From Enhydrobacter sp. (GTDB taxonomy: Bacteria; Pseudomonadota; Alphaproteobacteria; Reyranellales; Reyranellaceae): a stretch of 64,000 bases of DNA. Made by a program: the position numbers and the translations under genes. Numbering within the stretch: the stretch's first letter is position 1; each line of letters starts with the position of its first letter. Shown here in pieces: positions 37,767 through 46,803 of the stretch. Below the pieces are notes generated by a model. That model made no database searches. It was not told the DNA's origin and saw only the letters and a list, made by a program, of their open reading frames with translations. Location of the stretch: positions 1 through 64,000 of the forward strand of contig CP075528.1 of NCBI GenBank assembly GCA_025808875.1. Reading direction: 5' to 3'.

Positions 37767-37810
37767 CATGTTCCTCTCCCCCCCTTCGGCGAGAGGCCAG
37801 GTGAGGGGGG
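37767..37810 (+). repeat. Inverted repeat copy flanking SEL1 gene, left
   Basis: catgttcctctcccccc...gagaggccaggtgaggggg just after dppF. A reverse-complement version (catgttccccccctt...gaggccaggtgagagg) lies at 38421-38456. Confidence 0.7.
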
Positions 37811-37922
37811 TACTGCTTGACCCTCCGTTCCGCGGGTTCATCCGGGGAATGTCGGCTGAGCCAGGTTCCGGTCGGGGCGCGACACTGCGCTCCGGTGTAG
37901 GCTGCCCGTGAGGAGAACTGCC

Positions 37923-38408
37923 ATGCGCCTTCTGACCTCGCTGCTGCTGGTGTTCCTTTGTACCGCATCGCCCGTGTCCGCTGGCCCCTACGAGGATGGC
38001 ACAGCCGCCTATTCGCGGAGCGACTACGCGACGGCGATGCGTCTATTGCGCCCGCTCGCCGACCAGGGCAATGGCGGCGCCCAGATCTATGTCGGCATGA
38101 TGCACGAACTCGGCCAGGGCGTGTCGAAGAACGGCGCGGTGGCGGCGGAGTGGTACCGCAAGGCCGCCGACAAGGGCTGGGCCAGCGCCCAGGGCAACCT
38201 CGGCGCCCTGTACGCGCAAGGTCTCGGTGTGCCGCGGGACTACGTGCAGGCCTACAAGTGGTGGACCCTCGCGGCTGCGCGCTTCCAGGCGTCCCAGCGC
38301 GAGCGACGCGATATCACCCTCAAGAGCCGCAACGAGATCGCCGCGAAGATGACGCAAGCCCAGATCGCGGAGGCAGAGAGACAGGCGAAGGAGTGGAAGC
38401 CGAGGTAA
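37923..38408 (+). CDS. SEL1-like tetratricopeptide repeat protein, secreted
   Basis: A 161-residue protein with a signal peptide (LLTSLLLVFLCTASPVSAG) and SEL1-type repeats: AMRLLRPLADQGNGGAQIYVG, AAEWYRKAADKGWASAQGNLG and AYKWWTLAAARF. SEL1 proteins act as protein-interaction scaffolds, often at the periplasm. ATG 37923 has a GAGGAGAAC site. It stands alone between the two convergent halves of the dipeptide transporter and is bracketed by inverted copies of a repeat. Confidence 0.88.
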   Translation: MRLLTSLLLVFLCTASPVSAGPYEDGTAAYSRSDYATAMRLLRPLADQGNGGAQIYVGMMHELGQGVSKNGAVAAEWYRKAADKGWASAQGNLGALYAQGLGVPRDYVQAYKWWTLAAARFQASQRERRDITLKSRNEIAAKMTQAQIAEAERQAKEWKPR

Positions 38409-38420
38409 GGACGTTCACAC

Positions 38421-38456
38421 CCTCTCACCTGGCCTCGCCCCCAAGGGGGGGAACAT
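38421..38456 (-). repeat. Inverted repeat copy flanking SEL1 gene, right
   Basis: Reverse complement of the repeat at 37767-37810 (shared core gaggccaggtgag with a poly-C arm), placed between the SEL1 gene and dppC. The pair could be mobile or a bidirectional terminator. Confidence 0.7.
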
Positions 38457-38464
38457 GAAGGTGA

Positions 38465-39364
38465 TCAGACCGAGCCGCGCAGCCTGGGATCGAGCATGTC
38501 GCGGATGCCGTCGCCCAGCAGGTTGAAGGCCAGCACGGTGAGCGTGATGGCGGCCCCGGGAAAGAACACCAGCCACCACGGCGGCACGAGCCCGGCATTC
38601 AGCGCGTCGGACAGCATGTTGCCCCAGGTCGGATTGGGTGGCGGGATGCCGACGCCGAGGAAGCCGAGCGACGCCTCGATGACGATGGCGACGCCGAGAT
38701 GCGTGGTGGCGAGGATCAGGTAGGGGGCCACGCATTGCGGCAGGATGTGGCGGAACATCAGCCGCGCATGCGAGGCGCCGATGCCGCGCGCGGCCTCGAC
38801 ATACTGCATCTCCTTGAGCGACAGCACGACCGAGCGGATGACGCGGCCCCCGAACGGGATGCGCGTGACGGCGATCGCCACGATCACCGTGCCGAGCCCG
38901 CCGCCCAGCGCCATGGCAATGGCCATCGCCAGTATGAGATCGGGGAAGGATTGCAGGAATTCGATGATGCGCTGACTGACCATGTCGAAGCGGCCGCCGA
39001 AATAGCCGCAGGCAAGCCCCCACAGCGCGCCGACGGTCGTGCCGAACAGCACCGCCCCCAGCGCCACCGTGAGCGAGGTCCGGCTGCCGTGGATCACCCG
39101 GGAGAGCGTGTCGCGTCCGATCTGGTCGGTGCCGAACCAGTGCGCTTCGCTCGGCGGCTTCTGCATCGCCCGGAAGTCGGACTTGAGCGGCGGGTAGGGC
39201 GCGATCGCGGGCGCGGCGACCGCCATGACCACGATCAGCGCTGCGACGACGCCCCAGAAGGCCGATAGCGGCGAGCGGCGCGCGAAAGTGCGCAATCCTC
39301 TCCCGATGGCGCGCAGGCGGCCGGGAGGAGCGACGGCGGTCTGGCCGGGCGTGATGACGGTCAT
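38465..39364 (-). CDS. dppC: Dipeptide ABC transporter permease (DppC-like)
   Basis: A 299-residue inner-membrane permease. After a cytoplasmic N-terminus the sequence has HWFGTDQIGRDTLSRVIHGSRTSL, the DppC/OppC hallmark, and the coupling loop EAARGIGASHARLMFRHILPQ. About six hydrophobic segments follow. Its ATG overlaps the dppB stop. It ends 108 bp from the repeat-flanked SEL1 gene and is convergent with dppDF. Confidence 0.94.
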   Translation of the reverse strand: MTVITPGQTAVAPPGRLRAIGRGLRTFARRSPLSAFWGVVAALIVVMAVAAPAIAPYPPLKSDFRAMQKPPSEAHWFGTDQIGRDTLSRVIHGSRTSLTVALGAVLFGTTVGALWGLACGYFGGRFDMVSQRIIEFLQSFPDLILAMAIAMALGGGLGTVIVAIAVTRIPFGGRVIRSVVLSLKEMQYVEAARGIGASHARLMFRHILPQCVAPYLILATTHLGVAIVIEASLGFLGVGIPPPNPTWGNMLSDALNAGLVPPWWLVFFPGAAITLTVLAFNLLGDGIRDMLDPRLRGSV

Positions 39365-40317
39365 CGCAGTCGTATCCTGGGATCGAGCAGGGCGATGGTG
39401 ATGTCGACCACGATGTTCAGGACGACGAACACCACGGCATAGAGGAACACGAGGTTCTGCATGACGAAGACGTCGCGTTCGCTCACCGCCTGGAACATCG
39501 AGTTGCCCAGCCCGGGCGTGCCGAAAGCGCGCTCGACCGGGATCGATCCGGCGAGCACCAGGCCGAGCAGGACGCCGGAAAGGGTGATCACCGGCAGCAG
39601 GGCGTTGGGCAAGGCATGCAGCGCGATCACCAGGCGACTGTTCAATCCCTTGGCGCGGGCGGTGCGGACATAGTCCTCGCGGATCACCTCCCGCAGGCTC
39701 GAGCGGCCCATGCGCGCGATGTAGGCGGCCTGGCCGAGGCCGAGCACGATGGCCGGTCCGATGACGATCTGCAGATTGCCGATCGGATCGGTGAAGAAGC
39801 CGACGCCGGCCATCGGCGCGCGATAGCCGAACCAGAGCAACAGGCCCAGCACGATCAGCATGCCGATCCAGAAGCCCGGCACGGCCAGGAACAGGATGCT
39901 GAGGAAGCGCACCACGCTGTCGGCCACGGAATTGGGGCGAAGGGCGCTCACGATCGCCACCGGGATGCCGACCAGCCAGGAGATGATCACCGAAATGAGG
40001 GCGATCTCGGCGGTCAGCGGGCCGCGCCGCGCGATCATCTCGGCGACGCTCTCGGAGCGGAAGAAGGAGCGGCCGAAATTGCCGCTGAGGATGTCGCCCA
40101 CCCAGCGGCCGTACTGGACCCACAGGGGATCGGCGAGTCCCAGTTCGCGCATGTAGCTGGCGCGTTGCTCCTCCGTGAGCTTGGTCAGGCCCTCCGGGCC
40201 GAAGATGGCGGCCAGCGGGTCCCCGGGCAGGATGCGCATGATGACGAAGACGATGATCGACACGACGATCACGGTCAGCGCGCCGAACGCCAGCCTCCGC
40301 GCGATGTAGCTGTACAC
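39361..40317 (-). CDS. dppB: Dipeptide ABC transporter permease (DppB-like)
   Basis: A 318-residue inner-membrane permease. RRLAFGALTVIVVSIIVFVIMRILPGDP starts it, the standard DppB first helix and loop. RTARAKGLNSRLVIALHALPNALLP is the ATPase-coupling EAA-type loop. Start is GTG 40317 with GGGAGGAG. It pairs with DppC in a two-gene minus-strand operon. Confidence 0.94.
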   Translation of the reverse strand: MYSYIARRLAFGALTVIVVSIIVFVIMRILPGDPLAAIFGPEGLTKLTEEQRASYMRELGLADPLWVQYGRWVGDILSGNFGRSFFRSESVAEMIARRGPLTAEIALISVIISWLVGIPVAIVSALRPNSVADSVVRFLSILFLAVPGFWIGMLIVLGLLLWFGYRAPMAGVGFFTDPIGNLQIVIGPAIVLGLGQAAYIARMGRSSLREVIREDYVRTARAKGLNSRLVIALHALPNALLPVITLSGVLLGLVLAGSIPVERAFGTPGLGNSMFQAVSERDVFVMQNLVFLYAVVFVVLNIVVDITIALLDPRIRLR

Positions 40318-40392
40318 GGCTCCTCCCAGCCTGGGGCGCTACGCAACTACTCTTCAGTCTTGTCGTTGGCCGGCATCATAGCCACAGCCGGC

Positions 40393-41496
40393 TCAGGAAA
40401 GAAACCACTCCAGCATCGGGCCGTTCTCGTCGCGCGGATAGGTATGGGAGAGATCGCCGATCTCGCGATAGACGACGGCGGCACCCGCCGACTCCAGCAC
40501 GCGATGCGCCATCTGCGCCATCTCGGGCGGAAACATCCAGTCCTGGGTGCCGTGCACGATGCGGACCGGCAAACCGCGCAGCCGCACGCCATCGGCCATT
40601 TCCATGATCAGCGGATGAAAGCTCGCGGCGACGGGTGCCAGATGAGTGAAGGGGCAATCGCCACGCAGGCCGTAGACGTAGGCGAATGTGCCGCCATCGC
40701 TCATGCCCGTCAGCAGCCGCCGTGCCGGATCGACGTTCCAGTGATTCGAGACCTCGGTCAGCATGCGCTCGATGTTGGCACCGTCGATCTCGGGCTCCAT
40801 CAGCGACCATGTCGATCCGGCCGCCGTCGGCGACAGCACGATCGCGCCGCGGGTGCGCGCCTCGCGCAGCCAGCTCCACAGGAAGGCGCCGCCGTTGCCG
40901 CTGCCGCCGTGCAACGCCGCGACCAGCGGCCAGGGACGCGCCGCGTCGTAGTACTCCGGCACGTAGAGCGAGAAGGCGCCGCGCGCTCCGGGCGGGCCGC
41001 CGACATGAATGACCCCGGTGTCCTTGCGCATCGGGTTCGACGCCGCAAGACGCGCCGCCAAGGCAGCGTCGCCACGTGCCGGCGCCTCCAGGAAGAAGTG
41101 GCTCACCGGCTCGAGATGCGCCGCCATCGGGTAGATGGCGGCGGCGGCCTCGGCGTGGCGTCGCAAGGCCCGGTATGCCGCGCGCAGAGGTTCGGGCGCC
41201 TCAAGCGCGGCGACAAGATCGGCGGTGCCGCCGGCGACGGCCGCGGCGGCGCGCTCGATGCAATCGCGCGCCGGCCCGAGGTGCTCGGGCCAGGCGACCG
41301 CGCGCGACGCTTCGAGAGCCGGCGCCAGATCGTCGTCGCGGCCCTTCAGGGCCTCGACGAGGCGCGGCAGGTTGGCCGGCGAGAGGTTGCGGCCGGCGAA
41401 TTCGAGCGCATGCAGGCCGCGCAGCACCGCGGGCACCAGGCGGGCGATCGCCTCGATCGCCGCTTCGCTCTCGCTGCCGGGTTCCGCCATGCTCAC
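40393..41496 (-). CDS. Alpha/beta hydrolase (phospholipase/carboxylesterase-like)
   Basis: A 367-residue cytosolic hydrolase. The first 150 residues form a helical N-terminal region without known family. The hydrolase core then has VAALHGGSGNGG for the oxyanion hole, the nucleophile elbow GMSDGG, and HGTQDWMFPP with the acid; the His is likely in DLSHTYP. Start GTG 41496 overlaps the stop of the GMC gene (GTGA); ATG 41490 is two codons further. The pair suggests oxidation and hydrolysis of one substrate. Confidence 0.85.
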   Translation of the reverse strand: MSMAEPGSESEAAIEAIARLVPAVLRGLHALEFAGRNLSPANLPRLVEALKGRDDDLAPALEASRAVAWPEHLGPARDCIERAAAAVAGGTADLVAALEAPEPLRAAYRALRRHAEAAAAIYPMAAHLEPVSHFFLEAPARGDAALAARLAASNPMRKDTGVIHVGGPPGARGAFSLYVPEYYDAARPWPLVAALHGGSGNGGAFLWSWLREARTRGAIVLSPTAAGSTWSLMEPEIDGANIERMLTEVSNHWNVDPARRLLTGMSDGGTFAYVYGLRGDCPFTHLAPVAASFHPLIMEMADGVRLRGLPVRIVHGTQDWMFPPEMAQMAHRVLESAGAAVVYREIGDLSHTYPRDENGPMLEWFLS

Positions 41497-43139
41497 TCCC
41501 GGAGGACGACGGAGTCGAGCGGCGGCCTGCCGCGGATCATGTCGGCGGCCTTCTCGGCGATCATCAGCACCGAGGCGTTGAGATTGGCCGACGGCATGGT
41601 CGGCATGATGGAGGCGTCGACCACGCGCAGGGCGTCCATGCCGCGCACGCGAAGCTCGTCGTCGACCACCGAGGTCGGATCGCCGTCCGGCCCCATGCGG
41701 CAGGTGCCCATGAGATGGAAGGTCGTCGTGCCGCGCTGCTTGGCCGCCGACATCAGCTCGTCGTCCGACTGGACGTGAGCGCCGGGAAACTCCTCGCGAT
41801 CGTAATAGGGGCTGAGCGCCTTAGACGCGAGCAGCCTGCGTGCCAGCTTCATGCCGGCCAGAAGAACCTGCCGGTCGCTCTCGGCGGCCAGGTAGTTCGG
41901 CTGGATGATCGGGTGAACGAACGGGTCGGCCGACTTGGCGCGCACGTAGCCGACGCTGTCGGGCCGCTGCTGCCAGGAGGCGATGGTCATGCCGGGGAAA
42001 TCGTCGAGCGTGGACTGCACGCCCTCCTTGTAGCTCGCCGGCGTGAAGGTGAGTTGCAGGTCGTAGTTGTCGACGCGCTCGTCGGATTTCCAGAAGACGT
42101 ACACCAGCGTCGGATTGAGCGAGAGGATGCCGCGGCGCGTCAGGGCGTACTTCAGCACCTCGCCGACCAGCCTCAGGCCGTGCGATTTCTCGTTGATGGT
42201 CTCGGCGTTCTTCACGCGCGCGACGAAGCGCGGCGCGTAGTGGTCGCGCAGATTCTCGCCGACCCCGGCAAGGGCATGCTTCACCTCGATGCCGAGCGAT
42301 CGCAGCAGGGGCGCCGGGCCGATGCCCGAGATCTGCAGCAGCTGCGGCGAGTTGACCGCGCCACCACTCAGGATCACTTCGCGGCGAGCGCGCACCTCGG
42401 CGGCAGCGCCGTCGCGGCCGCCGGCGCGGTAGCGCACGCCGACCGCGCGCCTGCCCTCGAGCACGATTTCGGTCGCGTGGGCGCCGGTGCGGACCGTGAG
42501 GTTGGACCGCTTCATTGCCGGATGCAGGTATCCGCGTGCGGCGCTGACGCGCCGGCCGTTCTGCACGATGCGCTGCACGTAGCTGACGCCCGCCTGGGTG
42601 GCGCCGTTGTAGTCGCGGTTGCGCGGAATGCCCATCTCCACCGCGCCTTCGATGAAGGCGTCGCACAGCGGGTCGCGCCAGTCGGTGGCGAGATCGTTGA
42701 TCGGCAGGTTGCCGTCGCGGCCGCGGAAGACGTCGTCGGCATCCGCCGCCAGGCGCCGCTCGGTGCGCCGGAAGTAGGGCAGCACGTCGCAATAGCCCCA
42801 GCTGCGGTTGCCGCGCTGTGCCCAGCCGTCGAAGTCGAGACGCTGGCCGCGATTGTAGATGTGGCCGTTGATCGAGCTCGAGCCGCCCAGCGTCTTGCCG
42901 CGCGGTGCCGCGATCCGGCGGCCGCCGGTCCATTCGCTGGCCTCGCTGGTGTAGAGCCAGTTCACCGTGGGATTCACCAGGGTGTACATGAAGCCGGCCG
43001 GGATGTGGATGAAGGGATGCCAGTCGCGCGGGCCGGCCTCGAGCACGCACACCGTGGCATTGCCGTCCTCGCTCAGGCGATTGGCCAGCACGCTGCCGGC
43101 CGAGCCGGCGCCGACGATGACGTAGTCGAAACTCTCCAT
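41493..43139 (-). CDS. GMC family FAD-dependent oxidoreductase (choline/alcohol dehydrogenase-like)
   Basis: A 548-residue flavoprotein. FAD motif VIVGAGSAGSVLANRLSED at 7-25; GMC signature PRGKTLGGSSSINGHIYNRG at about 79-98; C-terminal catalytic region FHLMGTCRMGPD and MPTMPSANLNASVLMIAEKAAD. It oxidises alcohols; the closest known functions are choline dehydrogenase and related enzymes. ATG 43139 has a GAGGAGGAAGG site. It forms an operon with the downstream hydrolase. Confidence 0.94.
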   Translation of the reverse strand: MESFDYVIVGAGSAGSVLANRLSEDGNATVCVLEAGPRDWHPFIHIPAGFMYTLVNPTVNWLYTSEASEWTGGRRIAAPRGKTLGGSSSINGHIYNRGQRLDFDGWAQRGNRSWGYCDVLPYFRRTERRLAADADDVFRGRDGNLPINDLATDWRDPLCDAFIEGAVEMGIPRNRDYNGATQAGVSYVQRIVQNGRRVSAARGYLHPAMKRSNLTVRTGAHATEIVLEGRRAVGVRYRAGGRDGAAAEVRARREVILSGGAVNSPQLLQISGIGPAPLLRSLGIEVKHALAGVGENLRDHYAPRFVARVKNAETINEKSHGLRLVGEVLKYALTRRGILSLNPTLVYVFWKSDERVDNYDLQLTFTPASYKEGVQSTLDDFPGMTIASWQQRPDSVGYVRAKSADPFVHPIIQPNYLAAESDRQVLLAGMKLARRLLASKALSPYYDREEFPGAHVQSDDELMSAAKQRGTTTFHLMGTCRMGPDGDPTSVVDDELRVRGMDALRVVDASIMPTMPSANLNASVLMIAEKAADMIRGRPPLDSVVLRE

Positions 43140-43233
43140 TGCAGCCCTTCCTCCTCAAGTTTGGCTTTAGGCAGCCGGCCGTCTGGTGTCAAAGTTGCAC
43201 GGGCCCGAGGGCCAGTTCCGCAGGGAGGCAGGG

Positions 43234-44214
43234 ATGAAGGCAGTGGTCATTCACGCGACTGGCGGCCCCGATCAACTCAAGGTCGCCGACGTGCCCGATC
43301 CTGTTGCCGGGCCGGGCGAGGTGTTGATCGACGTGGCGTTCGCCGGCTGCAACTGGGCCGACACGCAGGTGCGGCTCGGCATCTATCCGCATCCCATGAC
43401 CTATCCGATGGTGCTGGGCTTCGAAGTCGCCGGCACCGTGGCGGCGCTCGGAACGGGCGTGACGAGCGTCCGGGTCGGCGATCGCGTGGCGGCGTTTCCG
43501 GAAGCGGGCGGCGCCTACGCCGAGAAATGCGTCGCCGCCGCCGCCGGCCTGATCCGCCTGCCTGACGCGGTGCCGTTCGACGTCGCGGCGGCCTTCCCGA
43601 TCCAGGCGCTCACCGCCTATCACATGCTGCATACCGTGTTCGCGATCGAGGCGGGCGATTCGGTGCTGGTCAACGCCATCGGCGGCGGCGTCGGCCTGCA
43701 GTGCACGCAACTCGCGGTTCGGGCGGGCGCGCGTGTCATGGGCACGGTGGGCACACCGGGCAAGGAGAAGCGTGCTCTCGAGTATGGCGCCCAGCACGTG
43801 GTCGTCATGCCACGAGAGGATTTCGAGAAGGCCGTGCTCGACTTCACGCGCGGGCAGGGCGTCGATCTGGCGATCGACTCCTACGGCGCCACCATGCTCG
43901 ACCGGACCTTCGCCGTCGTGCGCAAGCTCGGCCACATCATCAGCATCGGCGAGGCCGAAGGGCAGCCCTTCAAGAACATCCGCGAGCGCATCCTGCCGCG
44001 TTCCCAGACTTTCACGCGCCTGCATCTGGGGCATGTCGACCGGAACTCCTCGGCATGGCGCGAAGGCGTCAACCACGTGCTCGACGGCATCATGGAAGGT
44101 TGGTTGAAGGTGCCGATCGAGGGCAGCTTCGCGCTGGCCGACGCGCCGGAGATGCACCGTCGCCTCGAATCGCGCCACGTCGCCGGCAAGCTCCTGTTGC
44201 GCGTGGGTGGTTGA
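43234..44214 (+). CDS. NADPH:quinone oxidoreductase / zinc-type alcohol dehydrogenase family
   Basis: A 326-residue MDR-superfamily reductase without structural zinc cysteines, quinone-oxidoreductase type. MKAVVIHATGGPDQLKVADVP starts it. GRoES-like domain (1-120), then a Rossmann fold with NAIGGGVGLQCTQLAVRAGARV at about 150-171. Start ATG 43234 has a GGGAGG site. Its TGA is immediately followed by the stop of the convergent MFS gene (TGATCA). Confidence 0.92.
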   Translation: MKAVVIHATGGPDQLKVADVPDPVAGPGEVLIDVAFAGCNWADTQVRLGIYPHPMTYPMVLGFEVAGTVAALGTGVTSVRVGDRVAAFPEAGGAYAEKCVAAAAGLIRLPDAVPFDVAAAFPIQALTAYHMLHTVFAIEAGDSVLVNAIGGGVGLQCTQLAVRAGARVMGTVGTPGKEKRALEYGAQHVVVMPREDFEKAVLDFTRGQGVDLAIDSYGATMLDRTFAVVRKLGHIISIGEAEGQPFKNIRERILPRSQTFTRLHLGHVDRNSSAWREGVNHVLDGIMEGWLKVPIEGSFALADAPEMHRRLESRHVAGKLLLRVGG

Positions 44215-45441
44215 TCAGCGGCGGCGCAGGAGAACGACCAGCGCCGCCGTCGCGATCAGCCCGACCGTCGCGATCGTCACCACCGCGCCGCGCGGGCCGT
44301 AGGCGTCGGAGAGAACTCCGGCCAGCAGCACGCCCAATGGCCCGGTGCCGATGCAGACGGTGACGATGCCCATCAGCCGCGAGCGCATTTCCGACGGCGC
44401 CTCGGTGAGCATGAGCGTGGACTGCATGTTGCCGAAGCCCGCCGTCCCGAAGCCGCCGATCACCAGCGCCGCCAGCGCGACCCAGTAGGAAGGCGAGACC
44501 GCCATCACGATCAGCATGACCATGAACAGCGCGGCGCCGCCGGCAAAGGTCAGCCGGCGGTCCATGCGCACCACGCCGGCGGCAATGAGCGCGCCGCCGA
44601 TCAGGGCGCCCAGCGGTTCGCCGGCGGCGAGCAAGCCCACCAAGGCGGGCGAGACGTCGAACTCGCCCTGGCCGAGGGGGGCCACGAGGCCGGCGTAGGC
44701 GAAGGCGAAGGCGTTGGTGACGATGGTGACGCCGAACACCAGCAGGATGGTGGGCTTGGTCCGCGCGAAGGCCAGGCCCTCGGTGATTTCCGCCGGGATG
44801 CGGCTGAGCGCCAGCCGCCGCGTCACCTGCGGATGGACGAGGCCCGCCATCGCGACGGCGCCGGCGAACTGGACCAATGCCGTGAGGCAATAGGCGCCCT
44901 TCATGTGGAGCCACTGGTAGGCGAGGCCGCCCAGCAGTGGACCGACCATGCGGGTCGCCGCCGACGTCGCCGAATCGAGGGCGATCGCCGGCACGATGCG
45001 ATGGGGGCCGGCGATCTCGCCGACCATGCGGCGGCGGGTCGACATCTCGGTGGCCCACATCGTTCCGGAGACCAGGTTGCCGAGTGCCACATGCCAGAGC
45101 GCGAGATGTCCGGTCGTTGCCAACGTCGCGAGCAGGGTCGAGACCACCGCCGGAACGAGCAGCGCCAGCATGACGATCAGCTTGCGATTCACCGCCTCGG
45201 AAACCGCGCCGGCGAAGGCGCCGAACAACAGCTGCGGCAGCTGGCGGGCCGCCACGACGCCGGTCACGGCCAGCGCCGAGCCCGTCACCTCGTAGGCGAA
45301 CAGACCCGAGGCCAGCAATTCCAGCCAGCGCATCGCGTTGGCGAAGGCGCCAACCAGCCACAATCGCAGGAAGTCGGCATGGCCCAGCAATTCTCGCAGG
45401 GCGGACCGGTGTTCGGGATCGGCTTCGTCCGGCGATTTCAT
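44215..45441 (-). CDS. MFS transporter
   Basis: A 408-residue major facilitator with about a dozen hydrophobic segments. The loop after helix 2 reads GAFAGAVSEAVNRK, a version of the MFS motif A, and the second half repeats a similar loop (GALIGGALIAAGVVRMDRR). It resembles the enterobactin-exporter/MFS_3-like group of drug or siderophore exporters; the substrate is not predictable. No regulator adjoins it. It is convergent with the quinone-reductase gene without a single base between stops. Confidence 0.88.
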   Translation of the reverse strand: MKSPDEADPEHRSALRELLGHADFLRLWLVGAFANAMRWLELLASGLFAYEVTGSALAVTGVVAARQLPQLLFGAFAGAVSEAVNRKLIVMLALLVPAVVSTLLATLATTGHLALWHVALGNLVSGTMWATEMSTRRRMVGEIAGPHRIVPAIALDSATSAATRMVGPLLGGLAYQWLHMKGAYCLTALVQFAGAVAMAGLVHPQVTRRLALSRIPAEITEGLAFARTKPTILLVFGVTIVTNAFAFAYAGLVAPLGQGEFDVSPALVGLLAAGEPLGALIGGALIAAGVVRMDRRLTFAGGAALFMVMLIVMAVSPSYWVALAALVIGGFGTAGFGNMQSTLMLTEAPSEMRSRLMGIVTVCIGTGPLGVLLAGVLSDAYGPRGAVVTIATVGLIATAALVVLLRRR

Positions 45442-45604
45442 GGGATCGTCACGCTAGCGCCGCCGCTGTCGCGGCGGAAAGCGAAAACAGGAAGGAGCGC
45501 TCGAAGCGTCGTTGCGTGTTGCGCGGTTCAGCAGCCAGGCTTGCGATGCCGGCGATCGCCGAGGTCCTCGCATTGCCCGACACCTGGAAATGCTTCGCCG
45601 AACG

Positions 45605-46768
45605 TCAAACTCGACTGACCAGGAACAGCAGGACGAGACAGGCGAGGGCGGCCCCCAGGCTGCCGAGCGAGATCAGGCGCAGCGCCCTGCCGGGTGTCAG
45701 GCCGGCCATGTGCGCGGCGATCCAGAACAGCGGGTCGTTCAAGTGGCAGATCGCGATCGAGCCGGCGCCGACGGCGGCGGCGGCCAGCGCGCGGCCGGAG
45801 GGATCGTCGAACCCGAGGGCCGGCAGCATCGGCTCGACGATGCCGGAAGCGGTGAGCACGGCGCTGAGCGAGTTGCCCTGCAGCGTCTTGACCGTCGCCG
45901 CGGCGAGAAAGGGCGCCAACAAGCCGAGGCGCGGATCGGCCAGGCGCTCGGCCCACAGCTCGGCCATCCCGGTCTCGTCCAGTACGCGCGCGAAGCCGCC
46001 GGCGGCGCCGACCGCGAGCAGCAGCGGCGCCCAGCGTGTGTCGGCGAGCACCTCCGGCTGCCAGCGCCGCGACAGCGCCAGTGCCAGCACGACGACGAGA
46101 GCCAGCAGGATCAGGGGCCGGCTGATGCCGGTGTAGAACTCGCGCGCGCCACCCTTGCCGAGCGGCTCGGTCGGCATTTGCGCTACGGCCTGCACGATCA
46201 ACAGCGCGATCGGCGCGGCGAGTGCCAGCCAGGCCCACGAGGCGACGCCGTCGCGCGCCTGCCGCCGCGCCTGGTGAAACCAGATCCCGGCGACGACGAC
46301 GGCCGCCGTGGGAACGGCGAGCCACAGCATCGGGGCGAGCTCGGCCTTCATCACGGCGGCCGATGCCACGGCGAGCGGCGAGGGTGCGACGAGGCCGTGG
46401 ACGACGAGGATGGTGAGGGCGAGTCCCACGGCGCGGCCGGCCGGCTGCAACAGGGCGAGCCCGCCCGCCGCCGTGCCCCCCAGCCCCGCCAGGACGCCGG
46501 CAACCGCCGTGCCCGCCACGGGCAGCGGCTGCCTGAGGAGCAGCGCGCCGGCGAGCGCGCCCGCAACCACCAGCAGGCCGACTTGCTCGAGGGCGGCGAC
46601 GAAGCCCAGCCCGAACGCCTTGCCGATCGAGTGGAAGGTCATGTCGGCGGCGACGCCGTAGGCGACGACGGTCGCCATCAGGGCGAGAAAGGCGGGCAGC
46701 CTGAAGCGCTGGACGAGCAGGACGACGAGGGCGAGCGCGAGCGGCAGCAGCAGGGCGGCGAGAATCAT
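45605..46768 (-). CDS. GntP-family gluconate/organic acid permease
   Basis: A 387-residue permease, shorter than the usual 440-450 of GntP members. TVKTLQGNSLSAVLTASGIVEPMLPALG and VGAGSIAICHLNDPLFWIAAHMAGLT near the C-terminus match the conserved GntP half with its His-x-Asn-Asp motif. Expected to import gluconate or a related hydroxy acid with protons. Start ATG 46768; the divergent GH5 gene begins 35 bp away, too close for two full leader-bearing promoters. Confidence 0.85.
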   Translation of the reverse strand: MILAALLLPLALALVVLLVQRFRLPAFLALMATVVAYGVAADMTFHSIGKAFGLGFVAALEQVGLLVVAGALAGALLLRQPLPVAGTAVAGVLAGLGGTAAGGLALLQPAGRAVGLALTILVVHGLVAPSPLAVASAAVMKAELAPMLWLAVPTAAVVVAGIWFHQARRQARDGVASWAWLALAAPIALLIVQAVAQMPTEPLGKGGAREFYTGISRPLILLALVVVLALALSRRWQPEVLADTRWAPLLLAVGAAGGFARVLDETGMAELWAERLADPRLGLLAPFLAAATVKTLQGNSLSAVLTASGIVEPMLPALGFDDPSGRALAAAAVGAGSIAICHLNDPLFWIAAHMAGLTPGRALRLISLGSLGAALACLVLLFLVSRV

Positions 46769-46803
46769 CGAGCGCGACCTTATGCGTCTGCTAGAGTCCC
46801 GTC

